This document shows, piece by piece, positions 54,045-63,072 of a DNA stretch of 64,000 nucleotides. The stretch's first letter is position 1. The number at the start of each line of letters is the position of its first letter. The position numbers and the translations under genes are program-made. The notes beneath the pieces were generated by a model. That model was not told where the DNA came from. It worked only from the letters and a program-made list of their open reading frames with translations, and ran no database searches. The DNA comes from Pleomorphomonas sp. JP5 (lineage in GTDB: Bacteria; Pseudomonadota; Alphaproteobacteria; Rhizobiales; Pleomorphomonadaceae): the NCBI RefSeq assembly GCF_023721815.1, contig NZ_JAMDLI010000003.1, positions 83,069-147,068 on the forward strand. Direction: 5' to 3'.

Positions 54045-54128
54045 GGGACGATCCTTCCGCTGAAGCATGATCGCAAGGCGGTGGACCGCCGTTCATCATC
54101 GCTTTGAGAAGGATTTTTAGGGCAAGGC

Positions 54129-54145
54129 GGTTAATCCCGACTTAA
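54129..54145 (-). promoter_or_regulatory. CtrA binding site upstream of the Omp25/31-like gene
   Basis: Minus strand TTAA (54145-54142), seven bases, TTAACC (54134-54129): perfect consensus, oriented toward the porin-like gene start at 54044. A further TTAACC lies at 54155-54160 on the plus strand. Confidence 0.82.
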
Positions 54146-54203
54146 CTACGTTGCTTAACCTTGATGATCGATGAAAAAGATCTGTCGGTGGGCTGAAGCC
54201 GAC

Positions 54204-54243
54204 GAAAACGCCCCGGTCGCGTCGTGCGGCCGGGGCGTTTCTC
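54204..54243. terminator. Terminator downstream of glmM
   Basis: AAACGCCCCGG (54206-54216) pairs with CCGGGGCGTTT (54230-54240), with T and A runs on both sides. Confidence 0.85.
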
Positions 54244-54265
54244 AAGGTGTCGAGATAGGAGATCG

Positions 54266-55612
54266 TCAGGCGGCGACGTTGCCGATGGCGTCGACGATGT
54301 CGCCGACCGCCGCCGCGACAAGGTCTGCGTTGTCGCCTTCGCCCATGACGCGGATCAGAGGCTCGGTGCCGGAGGCTCGGACCAGGATGCGGCCGCCAGC
54401 GCCGAGCCGGCCCTCGGCGGCGATGATCGCCGCCTTGACGGCCTCGTCTTCCAGCGGCTTGCCGCCCTTGAAACGAACGTTCCTGAGGAGCTGCGGCACC
54501 GGATCGAAGCGGTGGCAGACCTCGCTCACCGGTTTGCCGGAGGCCTTGACGACGGCCAGCACCTGCAGCGCGGCGACCAGACCGTCGCCGGTGGTGGCAT
54601 AGTCGGAGAGCACGATATGACCGGACTGCTCGCCGCCGACGTTGTAGCCGCCGGCGCGCATCGCCTCGACGACGTAGCGGTCGCCGACCTTGGTGCGGAC
54701 GAGCTCGAGGCCGATGCTCTGGAGATAGCGCTCGAGGCCAAGGTTGGACATTACGGTGGCGACGATGCCCGGGCGGGCAAGGCGCCCGTCGTCCTTGAAC
54801 GAGGCGGCGACGACGGCCATCAGCTGGTCGCCATCGACCACCTGGCCCTTCTCGTCGATGATGATGACGCGGTCGGCGTCGCCATCGAGCGCGATGCCGA
54901 TGTCTGCCCTGACCTCGCGCACCTTCTCGGTGATGGCGGCGAGGCTGGTCGAGCCGCAATCGCGGTTGATGTTGAGGCCGTCGGGATCGACGCCGAGCGC
55001 CACGACCTCGGCGCCCAATTCCCACAGCACTTCCGGGGCGACCTTGTAGGCGGCGCCGTTGGCGCAGTCGACCACCACGCGCAGGCCCTCGAAGGAGATG
55101 TGGCGCGAGAGGGTGCGCTTGGCGGATTCGACGTAGCGGGCGCGCTCGCCGTCGACTCGCTTGGCGCGGCCGAGATCGGCGGGGGCGGCGAGGCGGCCGG
55201 TGAAGTCGCTCTCAAGCATGTCCTCGATGGCCAGCTCCACCTCGTCGCTGAGCTTGTAGCCGTCGGGGCCGAACAGCTTGATTCCGTTGTCGGCGAAGGG
55301 ATTGTGCGAGGCGGAGATCATCACGCCGAGGTCGGCCCTGAGGCTGCGTGTCAGCATGGCGACGGCCGGTGTCGGCACCGGGCCGGTCAGGAACACATCG
55401 ACGCCGACGGCGGTGAAGCCGGCGGTCAGCGCCGGTTCGATCATGTAGCCGGAGAGGCGGGTGTCCTTGCCGATGACGACGCGATGGCGGTGATCGCCGC
55501 GATGAAAGGCGAGGCCGGCGGCCATGCCGACCTTGAGGGCGATCTCAGGGGTGATGGGCCAGGTGTTCGCCGTGCCGCGGATGCCGTCGGTTCCGAAAAA
55601 TCTGCGTGCCAT
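54266..55612 (-). CDS. glmM: Phosphoglucosamine mutase
   Basis: Enzyme of 448 aa converting glucosamine-6-phosphate to glucosamine-1-phosphate for UDP-GlcNAc, peptidoglycan and lipopolysaccharide. The active-site serine is S102 in MISASHNPF, identical numbering to the E. coli enzyme; metal binding is in DGDADR and sugar binding in GGEQSGH. ATG 55612 is preferred to 55645. In many relatives ftsH precedes glmM; here a MotB-like gene does. A terminator follows. Confidence 0.97.
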   Translation of the reverse strand: MARRFFGTDGIRGTANTWPITPEIALKVGMAAGLAFHRGDHRHRVVIGKDTRLSGYMIEPALTAGFTAVGVDVFLTGPVPTPAVAMLTRSLRADLGVMISASHNPFADNGIKLFGPDGYKLSDEVELAIEDMLESDFTGRLAAPADLGRAKRVDGERARYVESAKRTLSRHISFEGLRVVVDCANGAAYKVAPEVLWELGAEVVALGVDPDGLNINRDCGSTSLAAITEKVREVRADIGIALDGDADRVIIIDEKGQVVDGDQLMAVVAASFKDDGRLARPGIVATVMSNLGLERYLQSIGLELVRTKVGDRYVVEAMRAGGYNVGGEQSGHIVLSDYATTGDGLVAALQVLAVVKASGKPVSEVCHRFDPVPQLLRNVRFKGGKPLEDEAVKAAIIAAEGRLGAGGRILVRASGTEPLIRVMGEGDNADLVAAAVGDIVDAIGNVAA

Positions 55613-55838
55613 GTCGTTTGTCCGCGCTTTCCCCTTGGTCGCCAAGCGGTCCGAAGGACGCGCGGCGCCGATCTCGTCTCTTGTTGCCGCCTCGGGTCTT
55701 CCGAAAGCCCATCATCGCTTTCGGGCCCGATGCACGAGGGCGCACGAACGGCGCCTCGTCCATTTCTGTGAGCCGGATGATAAACGCCCGGTGAACGGAC
55801 AAGGGTCAAAAATTGTGAACGACTGTTACGGCCTGCCG

Positions 55839-56867
55839 TCAGCGCTCGGTCAGCTTCAGCTCGATGCGCCGGTTCTTGGCGTTGGCTTCCTCGCTGTTGC
55901 CTTCCTCGAGCGGCTGGAATTCGCCAAAGCCGGCGGCCACCAGGTGGTTCGGCGAGATGCCCTTGCTGATCAGATACTTGACCACGGATATGGCGCGGGC
56001 GGAGGAAAGCTCCCAGTTGTCGCGGAAGCGACCTGTGCCCGAGAGCGGCCGGGCGTCGGTGTGGCCGTCGACGCGTAGCACCCAGGCGATCTCAGGCGGG
56101 ATCTGTCCTTCGAGCTGCAGCACCGCCTCGGCCAGCTTGTCGAGCTCGCCCTGGCCGGCGGGGTTGATCTCGTCGTTGCCGGAATCGAACAGCACTTCCG
56201 ACTGGAAGACGAAACGGTCGCCGACCACGCGGATGTCGGAGCGCTGCGACAGGATTTCCCTGAGGCGACCGAAGAAGTCGGACCGATAACGGGCCAGTTC
56301 CTGCACCCGCTGGGCCAACGCCACGTTGAGGCGGCGGCCGAGGTCGGCGATCTTGGCCGAACTCTCCCTGTCGCGCGATTCGGAGGCGTCGAGGGCATCC
56401 TCGAGCGCGGCGATCTGGCGGCGGAGGGCGGCGATCTGCTGGTTGAGCAGCTCGACCTGCGCCAGCGCCCTCTGGCTGACGCGCTTCTCGTCGGAAAGCT
56501 GCGAGGATAGCGCCTGCACCTTGCTGTCGGCGGCATCGGCGGCGCCCGACTGGTTGGCGATCAGGCCCTGGAGGCTGTCGCGGGCGGCCAGCGCGTCCTT
56601 GAGGTTGGATTCGAGCAGCGAAACGTTGTCCTGCAGGTCGCGATTGGAGGCGCGTTCCATGGCGAGCAGTTCGGTCAACTCGGCGATCTGGGCGTTGAGG
56701 CGTCCGAGCACGGTGTCCTTGTCGGTGATCTGCTGGCTCAGGAAGAACTGGGCCAGCGAGAAGACCGACAGCAGGAAGATGATCGACAGCACCAGCGTGG
56801 TGAGCATGTCGACGAAAGCCGGCCAGTAGTCCTGCTGGGTTGAGAACCTGCGGCGTCCGAGGGCCAT
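55839..56867 (-). CDS. OmpA/MotB-domain protein with N-terminal membrane anchor and coiled coil
   Basis: Protein of 342 aa. One TM helix near residues 18-42 contains FVDMLTTLVLSIIFLLSVF with an aspartate at the position used for proton passage in MotB and TolR. A coiled-coil region (about 60-190) is rich in E, R, L and A. The C-terminal OmpA-like domain (about 205-335) has LFDSGNDEIN, VDGHTDARPL and NWELSSARA. The gene begins 13 bp after the MotA-like partner. It probably grips peptidoglycan and is driven by an ion gradient, but function is unknown. Confidence 0.9.
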   Translation of the reverse strand: MALGRRRFSTQQDYWPAFVDMLTTLVLSIIFLLSVFSLAQFFLSQQITDKDTVLGRLNAQIAELTELLAMERASNRDLQDNVSLLESNLKDALAARDSLQGLIANQSGAADAADSKVQALSSQLSDEKRVSQRALAQVELLNQQIAALRRQIAALEDALDASESRDRESSAKIADLGRRLNVALAQRVQELARYRSDFFGRLREILSQRSDIRVVGDRFVFQSEVLFDSGNDEINPAGQGELDKLAEAVLQLEGQIPPEIAWVLRVDGHTDARPLSGTGRFRDNWELSSARAISVVKYLISKGISPNHLVAAGFGEFQPLEEGNSEEANAKNRRIELKLTER

Positions 56868-56880
56868 GGAAGAACTCCGT

Positions 56881-57882
56881 TCAGCCGCGTTCCGACCGCT
56901 CGACGGCGCCGGTCAGCAGTTCGAGCAGGCGGCGGATTTCCTTCTGCTGCTCGCCCTGGCTTTCGGCCCAGGCGCGCACCAGTTGCTGCTCGGCGCGCAT
57001 GTGCTGAACAAGGCCCTGAATGCCCTCGGCAAGATTGGCCATCGCCAGGCTGGAACGCCCGCCTGCTCCGCCGTCGTGAATCTGCTTGGAGAGGTGTTCG
57101 AGCGCCCCTCTGAGATCGTCGAGGTTCTTGGCGTCGCGAATGCTGGCGCCGACGTCGCCGGCCGAATCGAGTTCGGCCTGGGTGGACAGCCAGTCTTCGA
57201 GGTCGAGATAGAAGCGGTTCTGCGCCTGTCCGGCCTGAAGGTCGAGGAAGCCGACGATCAGCGAGCCGGCGAGGCCGAACAGCGAGGACGAGAAGGCGGT
57301 GCCCATGCCGCTGAGCGGTGCCTGCAGGCCGCTCTTCAGGTCTTCGAAGATGACGCTCGCCGTGCCGGAGCCAACGTCGAGGCCCTGGATGGTGGCGCCG
57401 ACCGAGTTCACGGTTGAGATCAGGCCGTAGAAGGTGCCGAGCAGGCCGAGGAAGACCAGAAGGCCGGTCATGTAGCGCGAGATGTCGCGCGCCTCGTCAA
57501 GGCGGGTGGCGATCGATTCGAGCAGCGAGCGCATGGCCGAGGCGGAAATCGCCCGCTGGCCCAGCCGGTCGCCGAGCAACGTCGCCATGGGGGCGAGCAG
57601 CACGGGCTGCTTGCGCACTTCGAGGCCGGGCTCGCCATAGCGGTAGGAATTGACCCAGCGCACTTCGGGGAACAGGCGGATCACCTGGCGGAAGATCAGC
57701 AGAATGCCGACCAGGGCCACCGAGAAGATCAGGCCGTTGAGGCCGGGGTTGGCCATGAAGGCGGTCTTCAGCTGCCGCGACAGCAGCAAGCCGACGAAGG
57801 CGGCTATGACCAGAAACACGGCCATCCGCCAGAGGTACACCTGGGGACTGGTGAGCTTGATACCGGACGCGTCTTTGGCCAT
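56881..57882 (-). CDS. MotA/TolQ/ExbB-family proton channel protein
   Basis: Membrane protein of 333 aa with four predicted TM helices (near residues 18-38, 50-70, 140-165 and 190-220). The MotA/TolQ domain includes TGLLVFLGLLGTFYGLISTV and the GMGTAFSSSLFGLAGSLIVG segment with conserved glycines. ATG 57882 is preferred to a GTG at 57918. A long C-terminal cytoplasmic tail of about 100 residues follows. It pairs with the downstream OmpA/MotB-like gene. No flagellar or tol-pal genes are adjacent. Confidence 0.9.
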   Translation of the reverse strand: MAKDASGIKLTSPQVYLWRMAVFLVIAAFVGLLLSRQLKTAFMANPGLNGLIFSVALVGILLIFRQVIRLFPEVRWVNSYRYGEPGLEVRKQPVLLAPMATLLGDRLGQRAISASAMRSLLESIATRLDEARDISRYMTGLLVFLGLLGTFYGLISTVNSVGATIQGLDVGSGTASVIFEDLKSGLQAPLSGMGTAFSSSLFGLAGSLIVGFLDLQAGQAQNRFYLDLEDWLSTQAELDSAGDVGASIRDAKNLDDLRGALEHLSKQIHDGGAGGRSSLAMANLAEGIQGLVQHMRAEQQLVRAWAESQGEQQKEIRRLLELLTGAVERSERG

Positions 57883-58012
57883 GGCTCTCGTCGCTTGCTC
57901 TATCTGATCGCGGCGCACAGTAAACGCGATTTACGGCGGAAAGAGCAAGGCGCACGGCAGCTTCCCCCGTATTTTTCAGGGGGTAGCCGCCTGGAGCGTG
58001 GATGATGGGTCG

Positions 58013-58801
58013 TCAGGCCTTCTTCAGCGTGGCGAGAAGCTGGGCGTGGATCTGCTCGTTGCCGGCCACCAGGGTGCGGGAGGCGTGCATGTCGTCCTTG
58101 CCGGCCTTGTCGGTGATGAAGCCGCCGGCCTCCTTGATCATCAGCCAGCCGGCCGAGGTATCCCACGGGTTGAGGTCGTCTTCCCAGAAGCCGTCCAGCT
58201 TGCCGGCAGCGACATAGCAGAGGTCGAGGGCGGCCGAACCGAGGCGGCGAATGCCGGCGCAGTTGGCCATCACCTGGCGCAGCTCGTTGAGATAGCGGGG
58301 GTGATTGCCTCGGCCGAGATGGGGCACGCCAGTACCGATCACGCAATCGGGCATGTCGCGGCGCGCGGAGACGCGCAGGCGGCGGTCGTTGACGAAGGCG
58401 CCGGCGCCGCGCTCGGCGGTGTAGAGCTCGTCGGTGGCCGGGTTGAAGACGACGCCCGCGATTGGGACGCCGTTGCGCTCCAGCGCGACCGAGATCGAGA
58501 AGATTGGAATCGAGTGAAGGAAGTTGGCCGTGCCGTCGAGCGGGTCGACCACCCAGCGGTGCTGCTCGTCCTCGCCGGCCACCTCGCCGCGCTCTTCCAT
58601 CATGAAACCATAGGTCGGACGAACCCGCCTCAGCTCCTCGAACAGCGTCTGCTCCGAGCGCTTGTCGGCGGCGGAGACGAAATCGCCCGGGCCTTTCATC
58701 GAAACCTGCAGGTTCTCGACCTCGCCGAAATCGCGGGCAAGACCGCGTCCGGCCTTGCGGACGGCCTGGACCATGACGTTGAGGAGGGCGGAACGAGCCA
58801 T
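58013..58801 (-). CDS. suhB: Inositol monophosphatase family protein (SuhB)
   Basis: Phosphatase of 262 aa from ATG 58801, with AAGGATC upstream; ATG 58846 would add 15 residues. Metal ligands are E69/E70 in MMEERGEV, D86 and D89 in VVDPLDGTANFLHS, and D in NPWDTSAGWLMIKEAGG. It matches the SuhB branch better than the HisN-like paralogue at 34438. It precedes the MotA/MotB-like pair on the same strand with 130 bp between. Confidence 0.93.
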   Translation of the reverse strand: MARSALLNVMVQAVRKAGRGLARDFGEVENLQVSMKGPGDFVSAADKRSEQTLFEELRRVRPTYGFMMEERGEVAGEDEQHRWVVDPLDGTANFLHSIPIFSISVALERNGVPIAGVVFNPATDELYTAERGAGAFVNDRRLRVSARRDMPDCVIGTGVPHLGRGNHPRYLNELRQVMANCAGIRRLGSAALDLCYVAAGKLDGFWEDDLNPWDTSAGWLMIKEAGGFITDKAGKDDMHASRTLVAGNEQIHAQLLATLKKA

Positions 58802-58863
58802 TTTGGGGAGATCCTTCAGGAAAAACGTTGGCTGCGTAGCCATCACAAACCGCCGCCGAGCGC

Positions 58864-58911
58864 AAGCCCTAACCCGGCATTCGATTAAAAGCGATTGCCG
58901 GGTTCGGGCTT
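58864..58911 (-). terminator. Long hairpin after the GNAT gene
   Basis: A 16-bp stem with one mismatch: AAGCCCTAACCCGGCA (58864-58879) and TGCCGGGTTCGGGCTT (58896-58911). It lies 91 bp beyond the GNAT stop and upstream of suhB. No strong U-tract. Confidence 0.6.
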
Positions 58912-59001
58912 GTCCGTTGTTCGCCTCAGTTGGCGGCGGGGTTCCGTTCGGCGTCGTTTGGCACCGGAGGCCGCCGATGGCGGCTTCCGGCCTGTTGGTC
59001 T

Positions 59002-59454
59002 TCAGCGCGTCAAGCGCATGTGGGCGTTATCGAACGGCTGGCCCTCGTCGTCCCTGGTTCGGCGGGACTGTTCGATGAAGCCCTGGCTCTCGTAGAAGCG
59101 GAGAGCCTGCGTGTTGTCGGTGTAGACTTCCAGTTCGAGCTCGCCCCTGAGAGCCAGTGCGTGAGCGATGAGCGCCCGCCCGATCCCCATTCCCTGTCGA
59201 CCAGGGGCGACGAACAGCCCGCCGACGAAAGTGTCGAGCAGGCTGATGAAGCCGACAGGCGTGCTTTGGAGACACGCCACCCAGGTCTCGGCGTTGGGAA
59301 GGTACTTCTCCTCGATGAGGACGCGTTGCTTGCTCAATCGCTCTTCGCCGATGAAGGCGTGCGCAAGGCGGGAGGCCTCGAACCAGATGGTCGATAGGGC
59401 GTGGAGATCCGTGGCCTCGTCATAGGCGCGGATCGTCAGACTTTCGTTGTTCAT
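59002..59454 (-). CDS. GNAT family N-acetyltransferase
   Basis: Acetyltransferase of 150 aa. The acetyl-CoA binding loop is GLFVAPGRQGMGIGRALIAH (motif A, Q/R-x-x-G-x-G/A at GRQGMGIG), followed by LELEVYTDNTQALRFYESQGF (motif B, where the N-x-x-A-x-x-F-Y pattern is typical). Substrate unknown. It reads alone, followed by a strong hairpin. Confidence 0.93.
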   Translation of the reverse strand: MNNESLTIRAYDEATDLHALSTIWFEASRLAHAFIGEERLSKQRVLIEEKYLPNAETWVACLQSTPVGFISLLDTFVGGLFVAPGRQGMGIGRALIAHALALRGELELEVYTDNTQALRFYESQGFIEQSRRTRDDEGQPFDNAHMRLTR

Positions 59455-59608
59455 GATGTATCCGGAGAAAATGCAACAAAGACAGCGCCAACTCGGGCGC
59501 TACGAAAACCGCCATTGGCGGGTTCAACTGAAGTCTCTGCGCATCAATCTCCTTCTGCTGCGGGCGAGCATACAACGGGCATTCGTCCGCTTCAACGATC
59601 GCCCGTCC

Positions 59609-60604
59609 TCAGTTTCCGGCGTCGACGCCGGGCAGGGCAGGCGGCTTGTCGGCGGTCTTTTGCGCTTCCGCCGACAGTTGCTGTTCAAGCCAGTCGTCGA
59701 CAAGTCCCGCCTGTTTGGCATAGCCGTACCAGTGACGGGCCTTGTCCAGATCGCGCGGCACGCCTTCACCGCTGGCGTAAAGGCGGGCAAGCCGGCTCTG
59801 GGCGACAGGGTTTCCAGCCTCGGCCGCCACCTTGAACCAGGCGGCGGCGGTTTTCTGGTCGCGGGCGACGCCGGTGCCGTTGAACATCATGATGGCGTAT
59901 TCGACCTGGGCGGCGATATGGCCGGCGCGCGCCGCCTCGCCCATCAGGCGGGCGGCCTCCGCTTCGTTCTTCACCACGCCCTGGCCCTCTCGGAAGAGGG
60001 CGGCAAGGGCGTAGGTGGCGTCGACGTTACCCTCGTCGGCGGCGGCCCTGAACAGGGCGGCGGCGCGAGCGTAATCGAGAATGCCCGATGAGGGATCGAT
60101 GCAGAGAAGGCCCAGCCAGTAGTTGGCCTCGACCACGCCCTTGCCGAGCGCCTCCTCGAGATAGGTCGCGGCCTTCTTCTTGTCGACCGGCATGCCGATG
60201 CCGAGCGCGGCGAGGTTGGCGAGCTCGACGAGGGCCTGAGGATCGCCGTTCCTGGCGGCGAGCTGGTACCAGATGATCGCTTCCTCGGGCTTCTTCGGCA
60301 GGCCGAGGCCGTTGGCGTAGAGATAGCCGATCAGGCTCTGCGCCTTGGCGTCGCCAAGCTTGGCGCGCTCGACGGCGATCTCGAAGGCGGTGAGGTAATA
60401 GCCGCGCTGGAAGGCGCCGAAGGCATAGTCGATCTTGTCGCTATCGGGCAGAGAGGCGAGCAGGTCGGGAACCGTCGTGGCTTCCGGTACCGGCGGTTTC
60501 GGTGGGGTCGGCGCGGTTTCAGCGGCGCAAACCGGGGCGACAGCAACCGAAAGGCCGAACGCGGCGGCTAGGCAGGCGGCGCGGATTTCAGGCGGCATCG
60601 GCAT
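59609..60604 (-). CDS. Secreted Sel1-repeat protein
   Basis: Protein of 331 aa with a signal peptide (residues 1-27, ending VCAA). About six Sel1-like repeats cover residues 60-320, each with A-x-x-L-G-x-L-Y-x-x-G patterns such as AQSLIGYLYANGLGLPKKPE, NYWLGLLCIDPSSG and AQSRLARLYASGEGVPRDL. Such repeats mediate protein binding, often in the envelope. The partner is unknown. Lies 66 bp after the ThiE-like gene on the same strand. Confidence 0.92.
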   Translation of the reverse strand: MPMPPEIRAACLAAAFGLSVAVAPVCAAETAPTPPKPPVPEATTVPDLLASLPDSDKIDYAFGAFQRGYYLTAFEIAVERAKLGDAKAQSLIGYLYANGLGLPKKPEEAIIWYQLAARNGDPQALVELANLAALGIGMPVDKKKAATYLEEALGKGVVEANYWLGLLCIDPSSGILDYARAAALFRAAADEGNVDATYALAALFREGQGVVKNEAEAARLMGEAARAGHIAAQVEYAIMMFNGTGVARDQKTAAAWFKVAAEAGNPVAQSRLARLYASGEGVPRDLDKARHWYGYAKQAGLVDDWLEQQLSAEAQKTADKPPALPGVDAGN

Positions 60605-60670
60605 CGCAGTCTCGGCTCGGCTGGAAACGTGCGGCAGCGTTACCGGCCAAGTTGGCCGGCATTGCGGCGA

Positions 60671-61315
60671 CTACTCGGCGTCGGGCGCTTCGAGCGCGAC
60701 GCGGTCGAGAATGGCGTTGGCCTCGGCGATGGCCGCCGCCGGCCCTTCGGGGTGCTCCCAGATGGCGGCGCGGACGGCGACGAAGTCGGCGCCGGTACGG
60801 GCGCAGGCTTCGACCGATTCCATCGACCGACCGGACAGCAGCACGCAGGGCGGCTCGAACAGCTCGGCCCACCATGCGCCGAGATCGATGGTCTTGCGGT
60901 GCGCTTCCTCGCCTTCCTCAAGGTCGAGCAGGCCGAAGAAGACGTAGTCGGCGCCCGCCTCGCCGGCCTCCATCGCCTCGTGGCGAACGCGGATGTTGCC
61001 GGCGCCGACGATGGACTTCGGTTGCAGCGCCTCGATCGCTTCCTTCAGGGCCTCTTCTCCGGCTTCGATGTGGATGCCGTCGGCGCGCGCACGACCCATG
61101 ACGCGGCTGTTGCCGAGAACGAGCGCGGCGACGTCGTGCTTCTGGGCGATCGGCACCAGCGTCTCGGCAATGGTCTGGAGGTCGTTTTCCGTAGCGGCAT
61201 CGGGGGCGATCAGCAGCGAAGCGACATCGCCCGCCGCCAGCGCCGCCTCAAGCTTGGGCGCGAAGGCGGCGGCGTCGACGACGCGGGGCGTGATCAGGAA
61301 CAGGCGGGCGCGCAA
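60671..61315 (-). CDS. Divergent ThiE-like (thiamine-phosphate synthase family) protein
   Basis: TIM-barrel protein of about 214 aa. I chose TTG 61315 because GGAGGT lies just before it; a TTG at 61333 would be inside the terminator tail of pgk. It keeps barrel strands such as LFLITPRVV, DVAALVLGNSR, ADGIHIEAGEE and ADYVFFGLL, but the usual ThiE phosphate and pyrimidine motifs (G-P-x-x-x-T-x-T-K type and the CLIDRLDVA pattern) are not evident. It sits in a glycolytic block rather than near thi genes, so an altered function is likely. The thiXY genes at the left edge are far away. Confidence 0.78.
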   Translation of the reverse strand: MRARLFLITPRVVDAAAFAPKLEAALAAGDVASLLIAPDAATENDLQTIAETLVPIAQKHDVAALVLGNSRVMGRARADGIHIEAGEEALKEAIEALQPKSIVGAGNIRVRHEAMEAGEAGADYVFFGLLDLEEGEEAHRKTIDLGAWWAELFEPPCVLLSGRSMESVEACARTGADFVAVRAAIWEHPEGPAAAIAEANAILDRVALEAPDAE

Positions 61316-61330
61316 GGGAACCTCCGACAA

Positions 61331-61363
61331 CAAAAAACCCCGTGCCCGGAAAGGGGCACGGGG
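61331..61363 (-). terminator. Intrinsic terminator after pgk, immediately upstream of the ThiE-like gene
   Basis: On the minus strand GCCCCGTGCCCC/GGGCACGGGG-type stem followed by TTTTTT and then TTG. The U-tract ends about 17 bp before the chosen TTG start, so expression of the ThiE-like gene may depend on read-through. Confidence 0.85.
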
Positions 61364-61521
61364 CGCTTCATATCACAAAGACGCTCGGCAGGAACCAGTT
61401 GGTTCCGAACAGGCCTCCCGAAGCCGCGCCAGCGGCTTCCGGCGCCAAGCGGCGCCCGCGCGGAGCGCGAAAGCCAAGGTGACGGATGTCACCGCCGGCG
61501 ACTGAGGACTCAAAAAGGCCT

Positions 61522-62715
61522 TCAGCTTTCCAGCGCCTTGACGCCCGGCAGCTCCTTGCCTTCCATCCACTCGAGGAAGGCGCCGCCCGCCGTCGAGATG
61601 TAGGTGAAGGCTTCGGCAGCGCCGGCATGGTTGAGCGCCGAGACGGTGTCGCCACCACCGGCGACCGTGAGGAGCTTGCCGGCCTTGGTGGCGGCGGCGG
61701 CATACTGGGCGGCGGCGACGGTGGCCTTGTCGAAGGGCTCGATCTCGAAAGCGCCGAGCGGGCCGTTCCAGACCAGCGTCTGGGCCTTGTCGATGGCGGC
61801 CTTGACGGCGTCGATCGACTTCGGACCGGCGTCGAGGATCATGGCGTCGGCCGGAACGGCGGAGACGGCCACCACTTCGTTGGCGGCGCCGGCCTTGAAC
61901 TCACGGGCGACGACGGCGTCGACCGGCAGCACGATCTCGCACTTGGTCTCCTTGGCCTTGGCCAGGATGCGCTTGGCGGTCTCGGCGAGGTCGTGCTCGC
62001 ACAGCGACTTGCCGACGTTGACGCCTTGGGCGGCCAGGAAGGTGTTGGCCATGCCGCCACCGATCACCAGGATGTCGACCTTGGCGACGAGGTTCTCGAG
62101 CAGATCGATCTTGGTGGAGACCTTGGCGCCACCGACGACGGCGAGCACCGGACGCTTCGGCGTGCCGAGGGCGGCGCCGAGGGCGGTCAGTTCGGCCTGC
62201 ATGGTGCGACCGGCATAGGCCGGCAGCTTGTGGGCGAGGCCTTCGGTGGTGGCGTGGGCGCGGTGAGCGGCCGAGAAGGCGTCGTTGACGTAGAGGTCGC
62301 CGAGCTTGGCGAGAGCGTCGACCAGCGCCGGGTCGTTCTTCTCTTCGCCCTTGTAATAGCGGGTGTTCTCGAGCAGCAGGATATCGCCGTTGGACAGGGC
62401 GGCGACGGCCTTCTCGGCCACGTCGCCGATGCAGTCGTCGGCGAAGGCGACCGGCTTGCCGATGGCCTTGGCCAGCGGGGCGACGATCGGCTTCAGGCTG
62501 TCCTCGGGCTTGCGCTCGCCCTTCGGGCGGCCGAAGTGGGCCAGCAGGACGACCTTGGCGCCCTTGTTGGCGAGGTCGAGAATGGTCGGGACGATACGAT
62601 CGATGCGGGTGGTGTCGGTGACGACGCCATTTTCCATCGGAACGTTCAGGTCGACGCGGACGAGGGCGCGTTTGCCGGCGACGTCGGCGTCATCGATGGT
62701 CTTGAAGCTGCTCAT
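61522..62715 (-). CDS. pgk: Phosphoglycerate kinase
   Basis: Glycolytic enzyme of 397 aa forming ATP from 1,3-bisphosphoglycerate. It contains [15 protein letters not shown] (N-domain), [38 protein letters not shown] and the nucleotide-binding GGGDTVSAL, with the C-terminal [12 protein letters not shown]. Length is normal. It follows gap with 263 bp between coding ends and starts, which include the 95-bp duplication and a nested inverted repeat. Confidence 0.97.
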   Translation of the reverse strand: MSSFKTIDDADVAGKRALVRVDLNVPMENGVVTDTTRIDRIVPTILDLANKGAKVVLLAHFGRPKGERKPEDSLKPIVAPLAKAIGKPVAFADDCIGDVAEKAVAALSNGDILLLENTRYYKGEEKNDPALVDALAKLGDLYVNDAFSAAHRAHATTEGLAHKLPAYAGRTMQAELTALGAALGTPKRPVLAVVGGAKVSTKIDLLENLVAKVDILVIGGGMANTFLAAQGVNVGKSLCEHDLAETAKRILAKAKETKCEIVLPVDAVVAREFKAGAANEVVAVSAVPADAMILDAGPKSIDAVKAAIDKAQTLVWNGPLGAFEIEPFDKATVAAAQYAAAATKAGKLLTVAGGGDTVSALNHAGAAEAFTYISTAGGAFLEWMEGKELPGVKALES

Positions 62716-62815
62716 GGCTTTGGTCCCAGGTTCGTGCGCCGCCGGGAGCCGGTGGTGTCTGCCGCTCTTGCGCGACGAGGAACCGGACCACAGGTCGGCC
62801 GCTGGATGGAGCGGT

Positions 62816-62866
62816 CGAGCCCGCCCCTCGAGACGGCCCCGTGGGGCCGACCGAAGAGCGGGCTCG
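62816..62866. repeat. Nested inverted repeat between gap and pgk
   Basis: Outer arms CGAGCCCGC (62816-62824) and GCGGGCTCG (62858-62866) enclose inner arms CGGCCCC (62834-62840) and GGGGCCG (62843-62849). No U-tract follows on either strand. Confidence 0.65.
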
Positions 62867-62882
62867 AACGTGTTTGCTCGAC

Positions 62883-63072
62883 CTCAGAGGGTCTTGGCGA
62901 TGGCGACGGCGGTGTCGGCCATGCGGTTGGAGAAGCCCCACTCGTTGTCGTACCAGGACAGGATGCGGACGAGGCTGCTCAGAGGGTCTTGGCGATGGCG
63001 ACGGCGGTGTCGGCCATGCGGTTGGAGAAGCCCCACTCGTTGTCGTACCAGGACAGGATGCGGACGAGGCTG
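62883..63072. repeat. Perfect 95-bp tandem duplication covering the gap 3' end
   Basis: Positions 62883-62977 and 62978-63072 appear identical base for base. The right copy encodes the last 31 residues and stop of gap; the left copy is the extra, untranslated one. The unit length is not a multiple of three. Confidence 0.9.

Noticed and set aside
55839..57882. The MotA/MotB-like pair as part of a Zorya anti-phage system.
   Set aside because: No ZorC, ZorD or ZorE-like gene is adjacent; neighbours are glmM and suhB. A housekeeping envelope role is more likely.
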